DNA from: Roseomonas gilardii
GTDB taxonomy: Bacteria; Pseudomonadota; Alphaproteobacteria; Acetobacterales; Acetobacteraceae
NCBI RefSeq assembly: GCF_001941945.1
Contig: NZ_CP015584.1
Location: 558,001-622,000, forward strand
Direction: 5' to 3'
Length of the DNA: 64,000 nt
Shown here: piece after piece, positions 43,083 through 51,750 of the stretch
Layout: every line of letters starts with the position of its first letter
How positions within the stretch are numbered: position 1 is the stretch's first letter
Program-made: the position numbers and the translations under genes
The notes under the pieces: generated by a model
The model's database searches: none
What the model saw: the letters and a program-made list of their open reading frames with translations, nothing else
Told to the model about the DNA's origin: nothing

Positions 43083-43200
43083 ACGCGGTGACGTCATGGA
43101 GCCGGCACCGGGTCGGAGCTTGGCCGGTGCACTGGCCGGCGTCAAAACCCTCTTTGCATCGGGCGTCCGATTGCCCGAAGAAACCAGGCACCCAATGATC

Positions 43201-43640
43201 CTACCCGGCCGCGACGACGCCGGATTTCGGGGGCACCCGCGGCCTGCCCATGAGCAGGACGGTCGGCGCGCCTGCGAAGGCCAAGGCCACGATCGGCAGC
43301 AGGGCGAGGCTATACGTGCCGGCGGAGGGCGCCGGAGGTGAAAGCCCAGAAGGGGCCCTTGAACGAGGAGTAGCCGACGGGCACGCAGCTGAGCAGCGCG
43401 ACGGTCAGCGGCAGCGACCTGCCGGTGAAGGCTACGCCGACCAGCCCACTGGCGATCACAAGCAGCGGCAGCGCCGTGTGCCGGCGGCGCTCCCCGGTAC
43501 GGTCGGAATGCGCGTTCCAGAACATCATGAGCGCGGCAGCGAGACCGTAGGGGATGGAGTTGACGAGACCGGTCTGGAAGGTGTTCAGCGCCTCGATAGC
43601 ACTGGTGGCGTCCAGGACGTGCCGGATTTCCATGCTGAAG
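43201..43640 (-). pseudogene. Major facilitator superfamily transporter remnant
   Basis: The frame carries four recognisable membrane segments of an ACS/tartrate-type MFS carrier: LNTFQTGLVNSIPYGLAAAL, MMFWNAHSDRTGERRRHTAL (the cytoplasmic D-R-x-GERR loop), PLLVIASGLVGVAFTG and VALLSCVPVGYSSFKGPFWA. It then hits a stop near 43312, and homology continues one frame over as TYSLALLPIVALAFAGAPTV to the terminal stop at 43201. N- and C-terminal thirds are largely gone. An IS256 remnant abuts the 5' side. Non-functional. Confidence 0.7.
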
Positions 43641-43689
43641 ACATGGAAGGGCACCCCTTCGCCCCAGGCACGGCCCAGCTCCGGCCGAG

Positions 43690-43889
43690 GCGGCATTCAC
43701 GGCTTGGCAGACGGCCTTCAGCGCCGCGGCCACCGCCTTGCGGTCCTTGTAGGCGACGAAGCCCAGGCTTTGGCGCGGGAGGCGGAAATGCACCACGACC
43801 TCCGGGAACACTGCCAGGATGGCCTCGGGAAAGCTCCTCAGCCCGTCCACCACGGCCAGCAGCAGGTCCTCGGCGCCGCGGCCGCGCAA
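43690..43889 (-). mobile_element. IS256-family transposase fragment
   Basis: Reads GAEDLLLAVVDGLRSFPEAI, LAVFPEVVVHFRLPRQSLGF and VAYKDRKAVAAALKAVCQAV, matching the IS256 DDE core (VDGL-GFPEAI-AVFP...SL-FV--KDRK-VAAALK). Both ends missing. It separates the MFS remnant from the inositol-monophosphatase gene. Confidence 0.75.
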
Positions 43890-43895
43890 CCCGTT

Positions 43896-44714
43896 TCAGG
43901 CAGGGCCACCGCCCGCCGGATCCCGGCGCTCCTGCCGCGGCAGGAGGCTGGTCCCCAGCATCGCGGCCAGGGACGCTCCGATCTCCGGCGTGGCAGCCAG
44001 CACCAGATTGCCCTGGGCCAACCCGCTCCCGGCCAGGAAGTCGTTGGTCACGCCCCCGGCCTCCTGCACCAGGATCAGGCCGGCGAGCACGTCCCAGGCA
44101 TTGATGTGAAGCTCCACATAGGCGTCGTTCAGCCCGGCAGCGACATCCGCGAGACCGAGCGCCCCTGATCCGTGCCGCCGGAACTCATAGGCCGCCTTGG
44201 TCAACCGGCCGAGGAAGGCGCCATAGGAAGCCAGGCTCCTCCGTGCCGACCATCCGACCTCCACGAGCGGTGCGGCGCCGTGGGACAGATGGCTGACATC
44301 CAGACGCTTCCCGTTGAGGAAAGCACCATGTCCGCGCCGTGCGGTGAACAGGCGGTCCTCCCCCGGCTGGTGGATCACGCCCAGTTCGACGCGCCCCGCA
44401 CGGAGATAGGCGAGGGAGATGCACCAGCGCGGGCCACCGTGGATGTAATTCGCCGTGCCGTCGATCGGATCCACCACCCAGACGCTGTCGGAATCCTCGC
44501 CGCCGTCCTCCTCGCCGATCATGCTGTCTCCGAAGGCCGTGGTGAGACGGGCGCGCAGCATCTCCTCCACCGCATGGTCGGCGGCGGTGCAGAAGTCGAT
44601 CGGATTCTTTGTCTCGACCGGCCCCAGCGTCGCCCGCATGCCTTGCGCGATCGCGCCGGCCTCGCGTGCGAGTTCCACGGCCACCTCCAGGCGGCGGGCG
44701 ATCCCGTCGGTCAT
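43896..44714 (-). CDS. Inositol monophosphatase family phosphatase
   Basis: 272 residues from ATG 44714, overlapping the ATPase gene stop (ATGA). All metal motifs are present: GEEDGG (about 69-74), WVVDPIDGTANYIHG (about 81-95) and INAWDVLAGLILVQEAGG (about 206-223). Family enzymes hydrolyse myo-inositol phosphates, 3'-phosphoadenosine phosphate, fructose bisphosphate or histidinol phosphate using Mg2+. Being last gene of a binding-protein/permease/ATPase operon, and opposite an inositol catabolic operon, it may dephosphorylate an imported sugar or inositol phosphate. Substrate class is inference; the fold assignment is firm. Confidence 0.92.
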   Translation of the reverse strand: MTDGIARRLEVAVELAREAGAIAQGMRATLGPVETKNPIDFCTAADHAVEEMLRARLTTAFGDSMIGEEDGGEDSDSVWVVDPIDGTANYIHGGPRWCISLAYLRAGRVELGVIHQPGEDRLFTARRGHGAFLNGKRLDVSHLSHGAAPLVEVGWSARRSLASYGAFLGRLTKAAYEFRRHGSGALGLADVAAGLNDAYVELHINAWDVLAGLILVQEAGGVTNDFLAGSGLAQGNLVLAATPEIGASLAAMLGTSLLPRQERRDPAGGGPA

Positions 44715-45829
44715 GCCGGCACCACCACCGCCCCGGCGGGATCGATCCTCACCGCCACGCTGGAACCCTCGGGGATCACCAGGGCGCAATCCGATGTCTT
44801 GACCAGAAGCTCCGCCCCGGAGCCATCCAGCACCACCTCGTATTCCATGTGTTCTCCCAGATAGGCCGCCTTGCGCAGATGCCCCGGCAACTCGTCGCTT
44901 CCGGCTGCGCCGGGGCGAAGGGCCACACCTTGCGGACGAACCGCCAACAAGGCGCCGCCGTCCGGCAGATCCCTGTGCGGCAGGGCCAGCGTCAGCGAAT
45001 CCAGAGTCACGTCGGCCAGCCCTCCGTCGCGGCGCAGGAGGGTCACCGGAAGGAGATTTGCATTGCCGATGAAGTCCGCGATGAAGCGGTTGTTCGGACG
45101 CTCGTAGAGAGCGCGCGGATCGCCATCCTGGACGATCACGCCGCCGCGCATGACGATGATCCGGTCGGAAACGGCCAGCGCCTCCTCCTGGTCATGCGTC
45201 ACATAGACCACGGTCAGCCCCAGCGACTGCTGCAGGTCCCGGATATCGGCACGCACGCGCCGGCGCAGCTTGGCGTCGAGGTTGGACAAGGGCTCGTCGA
45301 AGAGAAGCACCTTCGGCTTCAGGACGATGGCGCGGGCCACCGCCACGCGCTGCTGCTGCCCGCCGGACAGCTCTGAGGGCAGCCGCTTCTCGAATCCCGA
45401 AAGGCCGACGGCCAGCAGCTTGTCCGCCGCCTGCGCCTCGGCCTCGGCACGGCGCATGCCGGAAGCGCGCAGGCCATAGCAGACATTCTCCATCACCGTC
45501 ATGTGCGGGAAAAGCGCATAGGACTGGAACACCATGGACACGTCGCGTTCCGCGGCGGAAAGGTGGGTCACGTCCTGGCCATCGATCAGGATGCGCCCTT
45601 CCGACGGGTGCTCCAGTCCCGCCATCAGCCGGAGCGTGCTGGTCTTGCCGCAGCCGGACGGCCCCAGGAGCGTCACCAGGCTTCCGGGCGCGATGGCGAA
45701 GTCGGCCGCCTGGACCGCTGTGACCGGCCCGTATCGCTTGACCACGCCACGGAACTCCAGGGCCGGATGCCCGCTCATCCTCCCGGTCCCCCGGCTGGGC
45801 TGGTCGCGTCGGATCTGGTTCAAGCTCAT
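44711..45829 (-). CDS. ABC transporter ATPase (AfuC/FbpC/PotA type)
   Basis: 372 residues if started at 45829, which overlaps the permease stop by four bases; ATG 45778 (MSGHPALEF) is an alternative matching the family start. Walker A GPSGCGKTSTLRL (about 55-67), Q-loop VFQSYALFPHMTVMENVCYG, signature LSGGQQQRVAVARAI (about 153-167), Walker B VLLFDEPLSNLDAKL (about 173-187), His switch VTHDQEEAL. A C-terminal TOBE/regulatory domain (about 260-372) completes it. Powers the fused permease encoded upstream. Confidence 0.94.
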   Translation of the reverse strand: MSLNQIRRDQPSRGTGRMSGHPALEFRGVVKRYGPVTAVQAADFAIAPGSLVTLLGPSGCGKTSTLRLMAGLEHPSEGRILIDGQDVTHLSAAERDVSMVFQSYALFPHMTVMENVCYGLRASGMRRAEAEAQAADKLLAVGLSGFEKRLPSELSGGQQQRVAVARAIVLKPKVLLFDEPLSNLDAKLRRRVRADIRDLQQSLGLTVVYVTHDQEEALAVSDRIIVMRGGVIVQDGDPRALYERPNNRFIADFIGNANLLPVTLLRRDGGLADVTLDSLTLALPHRDLPDGGALLAVRPQGVALRPGAAGSDELPGHLRKAAYLGEHMEYEVVLDGSGAELLVKTSDCALVIPEGSSVAVRIDPAGAVVVPA

Positions 45830-48021
45830 GCTCCTGCCACTGCGGGCCGTGCCGGGGCGGCTGCCTCCGCGGCCTTGCGCCGTCCGATGCGGCGCTCACC
45901 CACCAGCGCCTGGATGGCCATCAGCGCGGCGACCATGATGACGATCAGCACCGCGGAATAGACGATGGCGATGCCGTACTCCCCGAATTCCGCACGCCCC
46001 ACGATATACACCGTGGCGAGGTTGTATTCGCCGCTGACCAGAAAGATCACCGCACTGACCGAGGTGATCGCCCGCACGAAGGAATAGACCATGGAGGTGG
46101 CCACGGCCGGCCGGAGGATCGGCAGGATCACCCGCCACAGGGTCGAGGCCGAACGCGCCCCGAGCGTCAGCGAGGCCTCGTCCAGCGAGCGGTCCACCTG
46201 GCTCAGATTGGCGATGCTGGCCCGGATGCCCACCGGCATGTTCCGGAACACGAAGGCCACCACCATGATCAGCGCCGTGCCGGTAAGCTCCAGCGGCGGG
46301 ACGTTGAAGGCCAGGATATAGCTGATGCCGATCACTGTGCCGGGTATGGCGAAGCTCATCATGGTCAGGAACTCGAAGACCCCCCGCCCGGCGAAGCTCT
46401 GCCGGTTGAGCAGATAGCCCGTCAGGATACCCAATGCCGCGGTCAGCGGCATCGCCAGCAGGGCCACCATCAGCGTCGTGAGCAGCGAGTTCCAGGCCGA
46501 GCCGGCGAGGAACCATCCGGCCGCGCCGTGCTGGATGGCGAAGGCGGTCAGGAAGTGCTGCAAGGTGAAGCTGTTGTCGTTCCCGATGGCCTTCACGAAG
46601 CCGCCGGTCAGGATGATGGCATAGACGGCCGCCGTCAGCAGGACCCAGGGCATGACGACGGCCAGGCACAGGCGCCGCAGCCCCGTGGGGAGTTGCAGCG
46701 GCAGCCCGGCATCCCCCTTGCCGGAAAGGGTCACGTAGGAACGGCGGCCGATCCAGAAGCGCTGAAGCAGGAAGGCGGACAGGGTGAAGACAAGCAGGAC
46801 GATCGCCAGCACCGCCGCCTGCCCCTGGTCATGCGCGGCCCCGACCACGGCGAAGTAGATGGAGGTGGAAAGGACGCGGAAATTGCCGCCGATCATGATC
46901 GGATTGCCGAAATCCGCGAGACTCTCGATGAAGGCGATCAGGAAGGCATTGGCGAGGCCCGGCCGGATCAGCGGCCAGGTGACATGGCGAAAGGTGCGCC
47001 AGCGCCCCGAGCGCAGGGTCTGCGAGGCCTCCTCCATGCTGGGGCTGACACCCTGCAGCACGCCCTGGAGCACCAGGAAGGAGATCGGCGTGAAGGCCAG
47101 GAGCTGTGCGATGGTCAATCCCGGCATGCCGTAGATCCAGCGGGAGCGTGGCAGGTCGAACCAGTCCTGCAACAGGTTGGAGACCATGCCGGCACGGCCG
47201 AAGAGCAGGATCAGCGACAGGCCGATCACGAAGGGCGGGGTGATGACCGGCAGCACGGACATGACGCGCAGCAGGCGCGGGAAGGGAAAGCGCGTGCGGG
47301 TCGCGACCAGGGCGAAGGCCAGGCCGAGCAGGGTGCTCAGCACGCCGACCAGGACACCCTGGGCCAGGGAGTTCCATGCGACGCCGCAGCTACGGCCACC
47401 CGCCAGGCAATCCAGGCTCCAGATGGATTCATCCGTGAACTTCCGGGCGAAGAGCATGAGGTCGATACGCCCGTCATTGTCCTGGAAGGCGGAAATCAGG
47501 ATGGACAGGACCGGATAGCCCACGAAGACCAGGATGGAGCCGCAGACGAGGCCGATCGCGCCGACGGTGAAGACCTCACCCCTGCACCAGCCCCGCCACG
47601 CGAGGCCATAGGCCAGGAGCATCATGGCGGCCACGGCATAGAGCAGCGCGCCCCAGCCCAGCGCCGGCTGGCTCGCGCTTCCCTCCAGCAACGCGGACAG
47701 CCCGCCGAGATGCAGGCCGTGCTCCCGCAGGCCGAAAGCCTCCAGGACCAGCCAGCCCAGGCCGGCAACACCCGCCACCACCAGGGGCTCCGACGCCCGT
47801 CGCCGGATGCCCCAGGCGGCCGACAGCAGGGGCAGCAGCAAGGGCCACAGCCAGACACGGCCCTTCAGCACAGCCTCCGCCATGGCCGGCAGCGAACTCC
47901 AGCGGCCGCCAAGCAGGCCATTGTCCAGGCCGTACCAGGGCAGGAGGAACAGGGCGGCGGCCAGGGCCGCCAGCCACCATGCGGCGCCGCGACGCGGCGC
48001 TCCTATCGGCGCCTTTCCCAT
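45826..48021 (-). CDS. Fused double-domain ABC permease (AfuB/FbpB type)
   Basis: 731 residues from ATG 48021, which begins 11 bases after the binding-protein stop; a longer frame from 48063 would overlap that gene. Two permease units, each with a cytoplasmic EAA loop: EASQTLRSGRWRTFRHVTWP (about 338-357) and EASLTLGARSASTLWRVILP (about 622-641). A long N-terminal extension with extra membrane helices precedes the first unit (about 20-180). This single-chain double permease is diagnostic of the FbpB/AfuB class. Forms the channel of the importer; its cargo depends on the binding protein, for which iron is doubtful. Confidence 0.92.
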   Translation of the reverse strand: MGKAPIGAPRRGAAWWLAALAAALFLLPWYGLDNGLLGGRWSSLPAMAEAVLKGRVWLWPLLLPLLSAAWGIRRRASEPLVVAGVAGLGWLVLEAFGLREHGLHLGGLSALLEGSASQPALGWGALLYAVAAMMLLAYGLAWRGWCRGEVFTVGAIGLVCGSILVFVGYPVLSILISAFQDNDGRIDLMLFARKFTDESIWSLDCLAGGRSCGVAWNSLAQGVLVGVLSTLLGLAFALVATRTRFPFPRLLRVMSVLPVITPPFVIGLSLILLFGRAGMVSNLLQDWFDLPRSRWIYGMPGLTIAQLLAFTPISFLVLQGVLQGVSPSMEEASQTLRSGRWRTFRHVTWPLIRPGLANAFLIAFIESLADFGNPIMIGGNFRVLSTSIYFAVVGAAHDQGQAAVLAIVLLVFTLSAFLLQRFWIGRRSYVTLSGKGDAGLPLQLPTGLRRLCLAVVMPWVLLTAAVYAIILTGGFVKAIGNDNSFTLQHFLTAFAIQHGAAGWFLAGSAWNSLLTTLMVALLAMPLTAALGILTGYLLNRQSFAGRGVFEFLTMMSFAIPGTVIGISYILAFNVPPLELTGTALIMVVAFVFRNMPVGIRASIANLSQVDRSLDEASLTLGARSASTLWRVILPILRPAVATSMVYSFVRAITSVSAVIFLVSGEYNLATVYIVGRAEFGEYGIAIVYSAVLIVIMVAALMAIQALVGERRIGRRKAAEAAAPARPAVAGA

Positions 48022-48032
48022 GATGATGGCGG

Positions 48033-49061
48033 TCAGCGTGCGTTCTTGACTTCGCGTGTCCATCGGGACAGGAGCCGCCCGCGCTCCTGCGAGGAGCCGT
48101 ACTTCTCGAAATCATAGTTGATCAGCTTGATCTGGCTGATATCGGGGGCTTCCGGCGGAACGGGCGTCGCCTTGTTCGACGGAACCTGGAAGGAGCCGTT
48201 GCTGGCCGCGATCTTCTGCGCCGCCGGCGTCAGCGCCCATTCGTAGAAGCGCCTGGCCTCCTCCGGATGGCGCGCACCCTGGATGATGCTCATCGAGCCG
48301 ATCTCGTAGCCCGTGCCTTCGCAGGGCGAGACCACCTTCACATGGGGGTTCTGCTTGGCCGCATCGATGACATCGTGCTGGAAGGCGATGCCGACCATGG
48401 TCTCGCCGCGTGCGGTGGCCTGCGCCGGGGCTGCGCCCGCGCTGGTGTACTGGTCGACATTCGCGTCCAGCTTCTTCAGGTAGGCAAAGGCCGGGTCCTC
48501 GCCCATCAGCTGCACGAGCGTCGCCAGCATGGTCCAACTGGTCCCCGATGCGTTCGGATCGGCAACCTGGATCTCTCCCTTGAACTCCGGCTTCAGAAGA
48601 TCGGCCCAACATTTGGGTGCGGCGACCTTCCGGCGCTGCAACTCGGTCTCGTTATAGCCATAGCCAAGCGCCCCCATGTACAGGCCGACCGTCCGGTATC
48701 CGGATCGCTCCGCCTGCTTGCGTGCCCAGTCCTGCAATTGGTCGAGAGTCCTGGACTGGTAGGACTCCGAGATTCCCTCCGAAGCAGCCTGCAGATGCGG
48801 ATCGCCCGTACCACCGAACCAGACATCGCCCCGTGGGTTGTTCTTCTCGGCGCGCAGCCGCGCATAGATCTCCCCGGCGCTCTGCCGGGTCATGTCCACG
48901 CGGATGCCTGTCTCTCCCTGGAAGGCGTTCGCGGCGGCGCGGCACCACTGCTCGTTCACGCCGCAATACATGACCAAGCTGCCGCTTTGGGCATGAAGAC
49001 CGCCACCTCCCGCCGTGAGCGCGCCCAGGAAGACAAAGGCCTTCAGCGTGTTCTTGAGCAT
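48033..49061 (-). CDS. AfuA/FbpA-class periplasmic binding protein, iron role doubtful
   Basis: 342 residues. Signal peptide LKAFVFLGALTAGGGGLHAQ (about 6-25). Mature fold: SLVMYCGVNEQWCRAAANAF (about 28-47), GDVWFGGTGDPHLQAASEGI (about 78-97), MGALGYGYNETELQRRKVAA and a hinge VADPNASGTSWTMLATLVQL. Where ferric-binding proteins carry adjacent iron-binding tyrosines, this protein reads ETMVGIAFQHDVIDA, without a Tyr pair. AfuA, long called an iron protein, binds hexose phosphates. With an inositol-monophosphatase-family gene in the operon and iol genes opposite, an organophosphate polyol ligand is more likely (inference). First gene of the leftward operon. Confidence 0.86.
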   Translation of the reverse strand: MLKNTLKAFVFLGALTAGGGGLHAQSGSLVMYCGVNEQWCRAAANAFQGETGIRVDMTRQSAGEIYARLRAEKNNPRGDVWFGGTGDPHLQAASEGISESYQSRTLDQLQDWARKQAERSGYRTVGLYMGALGYGYNETELQRRKVAAPKCWADLLKPEFKGEIQVADPNASGTSWTMLATLVQLMGEDPAFAYLKKLDANVDQYTSAGAAPAQATARGETMVGIAFQHDVIDAAKQNPHVKVVSPCEGTGYEIGSMSIIQGARHPEEARRFYEWALTPAAQKIAASNGSFQVPSNKATPVPPEAPDISQIKLINYDFEKYGSSQERGRLLSRWTREVKNAR

Positions 49062-49723
49062 CTGTCCGTCTCTCCCAGTTATTTTTTCTGAACCGGTTGT
49101 TTTGCTGTTGTGATGTTGCGTTCAGTGGCGAAGTCGCGCGCCCAGGCGCAGTTCTGATGCAGTCCGGAAATTCCCGGTGCCGGGGAAGAACAAACCCGGG
49201 CTGGAAGACGCCTGGGGCAAGCGAGTGCGTGCCTGATCCCGGCCGTGAAGCACCATGTTGGTATGCCGGTTCGTGTGTGCGGTTCCGGATTTACGCTGTG
49301 TCGTTGGCCAAGACACGATCGTGCCGCGTTTCCGCATGGGTCATGAGGACATTCTCCATCCATGAACGCGGGCCCCGAGATGTGCAGGGCACTCCCTCTG
49401 CATCACTGTCCGTCCGGCTTTGTGGACTGTCAATTCCATTTTTCCATGTTTGGGAACAAATATGTCGAACGGTGGCGCCGTTGTTCCAACTTCATCACAC
49501 GACAAAATTACCCAGTTAAGTCATTATTTCCAAAGAACTTCCGGTAGAATTTTCTCGGTATCCCAATTGATCCGCGGCCGGAAATACACCATCCAGTGCG
49601 AGGAAAGGCTATCTAGTACGCATCTTCCGGCTTGCTGATTCGGCATATTCATTCCATTGTGCCTGCAACGGAAGATAAGTTACGGCTGGCTTGACCCACG
49701 AAGCCTGCCACGGGGGACCAGGG
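49062..49723. other. 662-base divergent promoter region between the importer and iol operons
   Basis: No supported gene; a 140-codon open frame at 49097-49519 has no homology and irregular codon use. The segment 49430-49620 is A+T rich. It must hold promoters of both operons. I looked for the GGAA-N6-TTCC pattern known for rhizobial RpiR-type IolR and did not find a clean copy. Confidence 0.5.
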
Positions 49724-50710
49724 ATGAGGATCGCTGTTCTGGGTGCCGGTCGCATCGGCACCATCCATGGCCTGAACGTCGCGGCCTCGCCGGCCGCGCG
49801 CCTCGTTGCCGTGGCCGATCCGCACCGGCCGGCGGCCGAGAAGCTCGCGCGGATGACCAGGGCCGAGGTTCGCGACGTGGATGACGCGATCGAAGGCCCC
49901 GATGTCGATGCCGTCATCATCGGCACGCCCACGACCACTCATGCCGACTGCATCGAAAGGGCCGCCCGCGCCGGCAAGGCGATCTTCTGCGAGAAGCCGG
50001 TGGACCTGTCGTCCGAAAGGATCGCCGCCTGCCTGGAAGTGGTGGAGAAAGCGGGCGTGCCCTTGATGATAGGCTTCAACCGCCGCTTCGATCCGAACTT
50101 CGCGGAACTACGCCGCCGCCTCGTGGAGGGCGTGGCCGGCGAGGTGGAGATGGTGACCGTGATCTCCCGCGATCCCGCGCCACCCCCGGCCTCCTATGTC
50201 GCCTCCTCGGGCGGGATCTTTCGCGACATGATGATCCACGACTTCGACATGACGCGCTTCCTTCTCGGCGGCGACGAGGTGGTGGAGGTCCATGCCATCG
50301 GGTCGGCCCTGGTGGACCCGGCCATCGGACAGGCCGGGGATGCCGACACCGCCGCTGTGCTGATGAAGACCGCCAGGGGACGCATCTGCCAGATCTCGAA
50401 CTCCCGCCGCGCCAGCTACGGCTATGACCAACGCATCGAGGTGCATGGGTCCAAGGGCATGCTGCGTGCCGGCAACATCCACAGGTCCACCGTGGAGATT
50501 GCGACCGGCGCCGGCTTCCTGGCCGATCCGGTCCAGGATTTCTTCCTCCAGCGCTATGCCGATGCCTATCGCGAGGAACTGGCCGCCTTCCTGTCGCATA
50601 TCCGGTCGGGAACCCCGCCCGCGCCATCCGGGCGGGACGGTCTTCTCGCCCAGCGCCTGGCGGATGCCGCGACGGCATCATGGCAGGCAGGGACCCCCGT
50701 GCGGGTCTGA
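49724..50710 (+). CDS. iolG: Inositol 2-dehydrogenase (Gfo/Idh/MocA family)
   Basis: 328 residues from ATG 49724 after CGGGGGACCAGGG. NAD-binding motif AVLGAGRIGTIHGLNVA (about 4-20), EKP motif AIFCEKPVDLSSE (about 88-100) with the catalytic Lys, and catalytic HDFDMTRFLLGGDE (about 171-184). This is the first enzyme of myo-inositol catabolism, making scyllo-inosose with NAD+. A longer start at 49691 adds 11 unlikely residues. Start of the rightward iol operon; the regulator gene begins 65 bases after its stop. Confidence 0.92.
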   Translation: MRIAVLGAGRIGTIHGLNVAASPAARLVAVADPHRPAAEKLARMTRAEVRDVDDAIEGPDVDAVIIGTPTTTHADCIERAARAGKAIFCEKPVDLSSERIAACLEVVEKAGVPLMIGFNRRFDPNFAELRRRLVEGVAGEVEMVTVISRDPAPPPASYVASSGGIFRDMMIHDFDMTRFLLGGDEVVEVHAIGSALVDPAIGQAGDADTAAVLMKTARGRICQISNSRRASYGYDQRIEVHGSKGMLRAGNIHRSTVEIATGAGFLADPVQDFFLQRYADAYREELAAFLSHIRSGTPPAPSGRDGLLAQRLADAATASWQAGTPVRV

Positions 50711-50775
50711 CGGGCACAAGGGATGGGCAGGTGGCCGATGGGTCCGGGCATGCAGAAGCGGGCGGGTACCTCATC

Positions 50776-51651
50776 ATGAACCGGGACGAACCCGATGCTG
50801 CGGAGGATACGGGCACGCTTCTCGGGGCCGCGGCACCGCCGCGGAGCTATCAGGAGCTGCGCGACCTGCTCCTGTCAGGCCGCGTGAAGCTGCCGAAGCG
50901 ACTGGCTCAGGTCGCCTCCTTCGTCGTGGCGGAACCCGAGGAAGTCGCCCTCGGCACCGCGGCCGGGATCGCGGAGCGGGCAGGGGTGCAGCCATCCACC
51001 CTGGTGCGCTTCTCCAAGTCCGTCGGGCTGAGCGGCTTCTCCGAACTCCAGCTCCTGTTTCGCGACCGGCTGCGCAGCCAGGTCTCGAACTATGACGAAC
51101 GCCTGCTCTCGCTGAAACAGGCGGAGGGACGGAACTCGCTCGCGGCGAATATCCTCGACGGCTTCTTCCAGGCTGCCACGCGGTCCCTGACCCAGTTGCA
51201 CGATCGGATCGATGTCTCCCAGATCGAGCGCGCGGCCCAGCTTCTCGCGGCCGCCGACACGATCTACCTGATCGCACAGCGCCGCTCCTTCCCGATCAGC
51301 GCCTACATGAACTACAGCTTCGGCAAGCTCGGCGTGAAGACCGTGCTGATCGGCTCCCCGGCGGGCACGGACCAGGAGACCCTTTCCTTCGTCACGGAAC
51401 GCGACGCGGCCGTGGCCATCAGCTTCTCGCCCTATGCCTCCGCCACGGTCGCCCATGCGCGCATGGTGGCGGAGCGCAAGGCCCCGCTGATCGCCATCAC
51501 CGACAGTCCCTTCAGCCCGCTGGTGGCGGAATCGTCGCTGTGGTTCGAGGTGGTGGAAGCCGATCTCCACGGCTTCCGCCTCCTTTCCGCCAGTCTCACC
51601 CTGGCCATGACGCTGACCGTGATGGTGGCGGAGGTCCGGCGGAGCGCCTGA
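50776..51651 (+). CDS. MurR/RpiR-family regulator of inositol catabolism
   Basis: 291 residues from ATG 50776. N-terminal HTH_6 domain (about 20-95): LPKRLAQVASFVVAEPEEVA, then IAERAGVQPSTLVRFSKSVG. C-terminal SIS domain (about 125-270): AAQLLAAADTIYLIAQRRSF, VAISFSPYASATVAHARMVA and APLIAITDSPFSPLVAESS, which binds phosphorylated sugars. In rhizobia and relatives the inositol regulator IolR is an RpiR protein that senses 2-deoxy-5-ketogluconate 6-phosphate, so this position inside the iol operon fits. The start is the first ATG after the in-frame GTG/ATG region overlapping iolG. Confidence 0.9.
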   Translation: MNRDEPDAAEDTGTLLGAAAPPRSYQELRDLLLSGRVKLPKRLAQVASFVVAEPEEVALGTAAGIAERAGVQPSTLVRFSKSVGLSGFSELQLLFRDRLRSQVSNYDERLLSLKQAEGRNSLAANILDGFFQAATRSLTQLHDRIDVSQIERAAQLLAAADTIYLIAQRRSFPISAYMNYSFGKLGVKTVLIGSPAGTDQETLSFVTERDAAVAISFSPYASATVAHARMVAERKAPLIAITDSPFSPLVAESSLWFEVVEADLHGFRLLSASLTLAMTLTVMVAEVRRSA

Positions 51652-51692
51652 TCCAGGAAGGCTCCTGGCGGGTTTCCATATCCTTCAGGGCG

Positions 51693-51711
51693 ATGACCCC
51701 ATTGCGGTCAT
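51693..51711. promoter_or_regulatory. Weak inverted repeat before iolC
   Basis: ATGACC (51693-51698) and GGTCAT (51706-51711) with a 7-base spacer, 40 bases before the iolC start in the 99-base gap after the regulator gene. Possibly an RpiR site; weak evidence. Confidence 0.3.
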
Positions 51712-51750
51712 GTCCCTCCGAAACAAGCAGGATGGAACGGAACGTCTACG

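Noticed and set aside
49097-49519. A 140-codon open frame in the importer/iol promoter gap
   Set aside because: Cys/Arg-rich, no homology, no ribosome site, and inside a region expected to hold two promoters.
49062-49723. Rhizobial-type IolR site (GGAA-N6-TTCC) in the iol promoter
   Set aside because: Only imperfect or wrongly spaced matches were found on reading the region.
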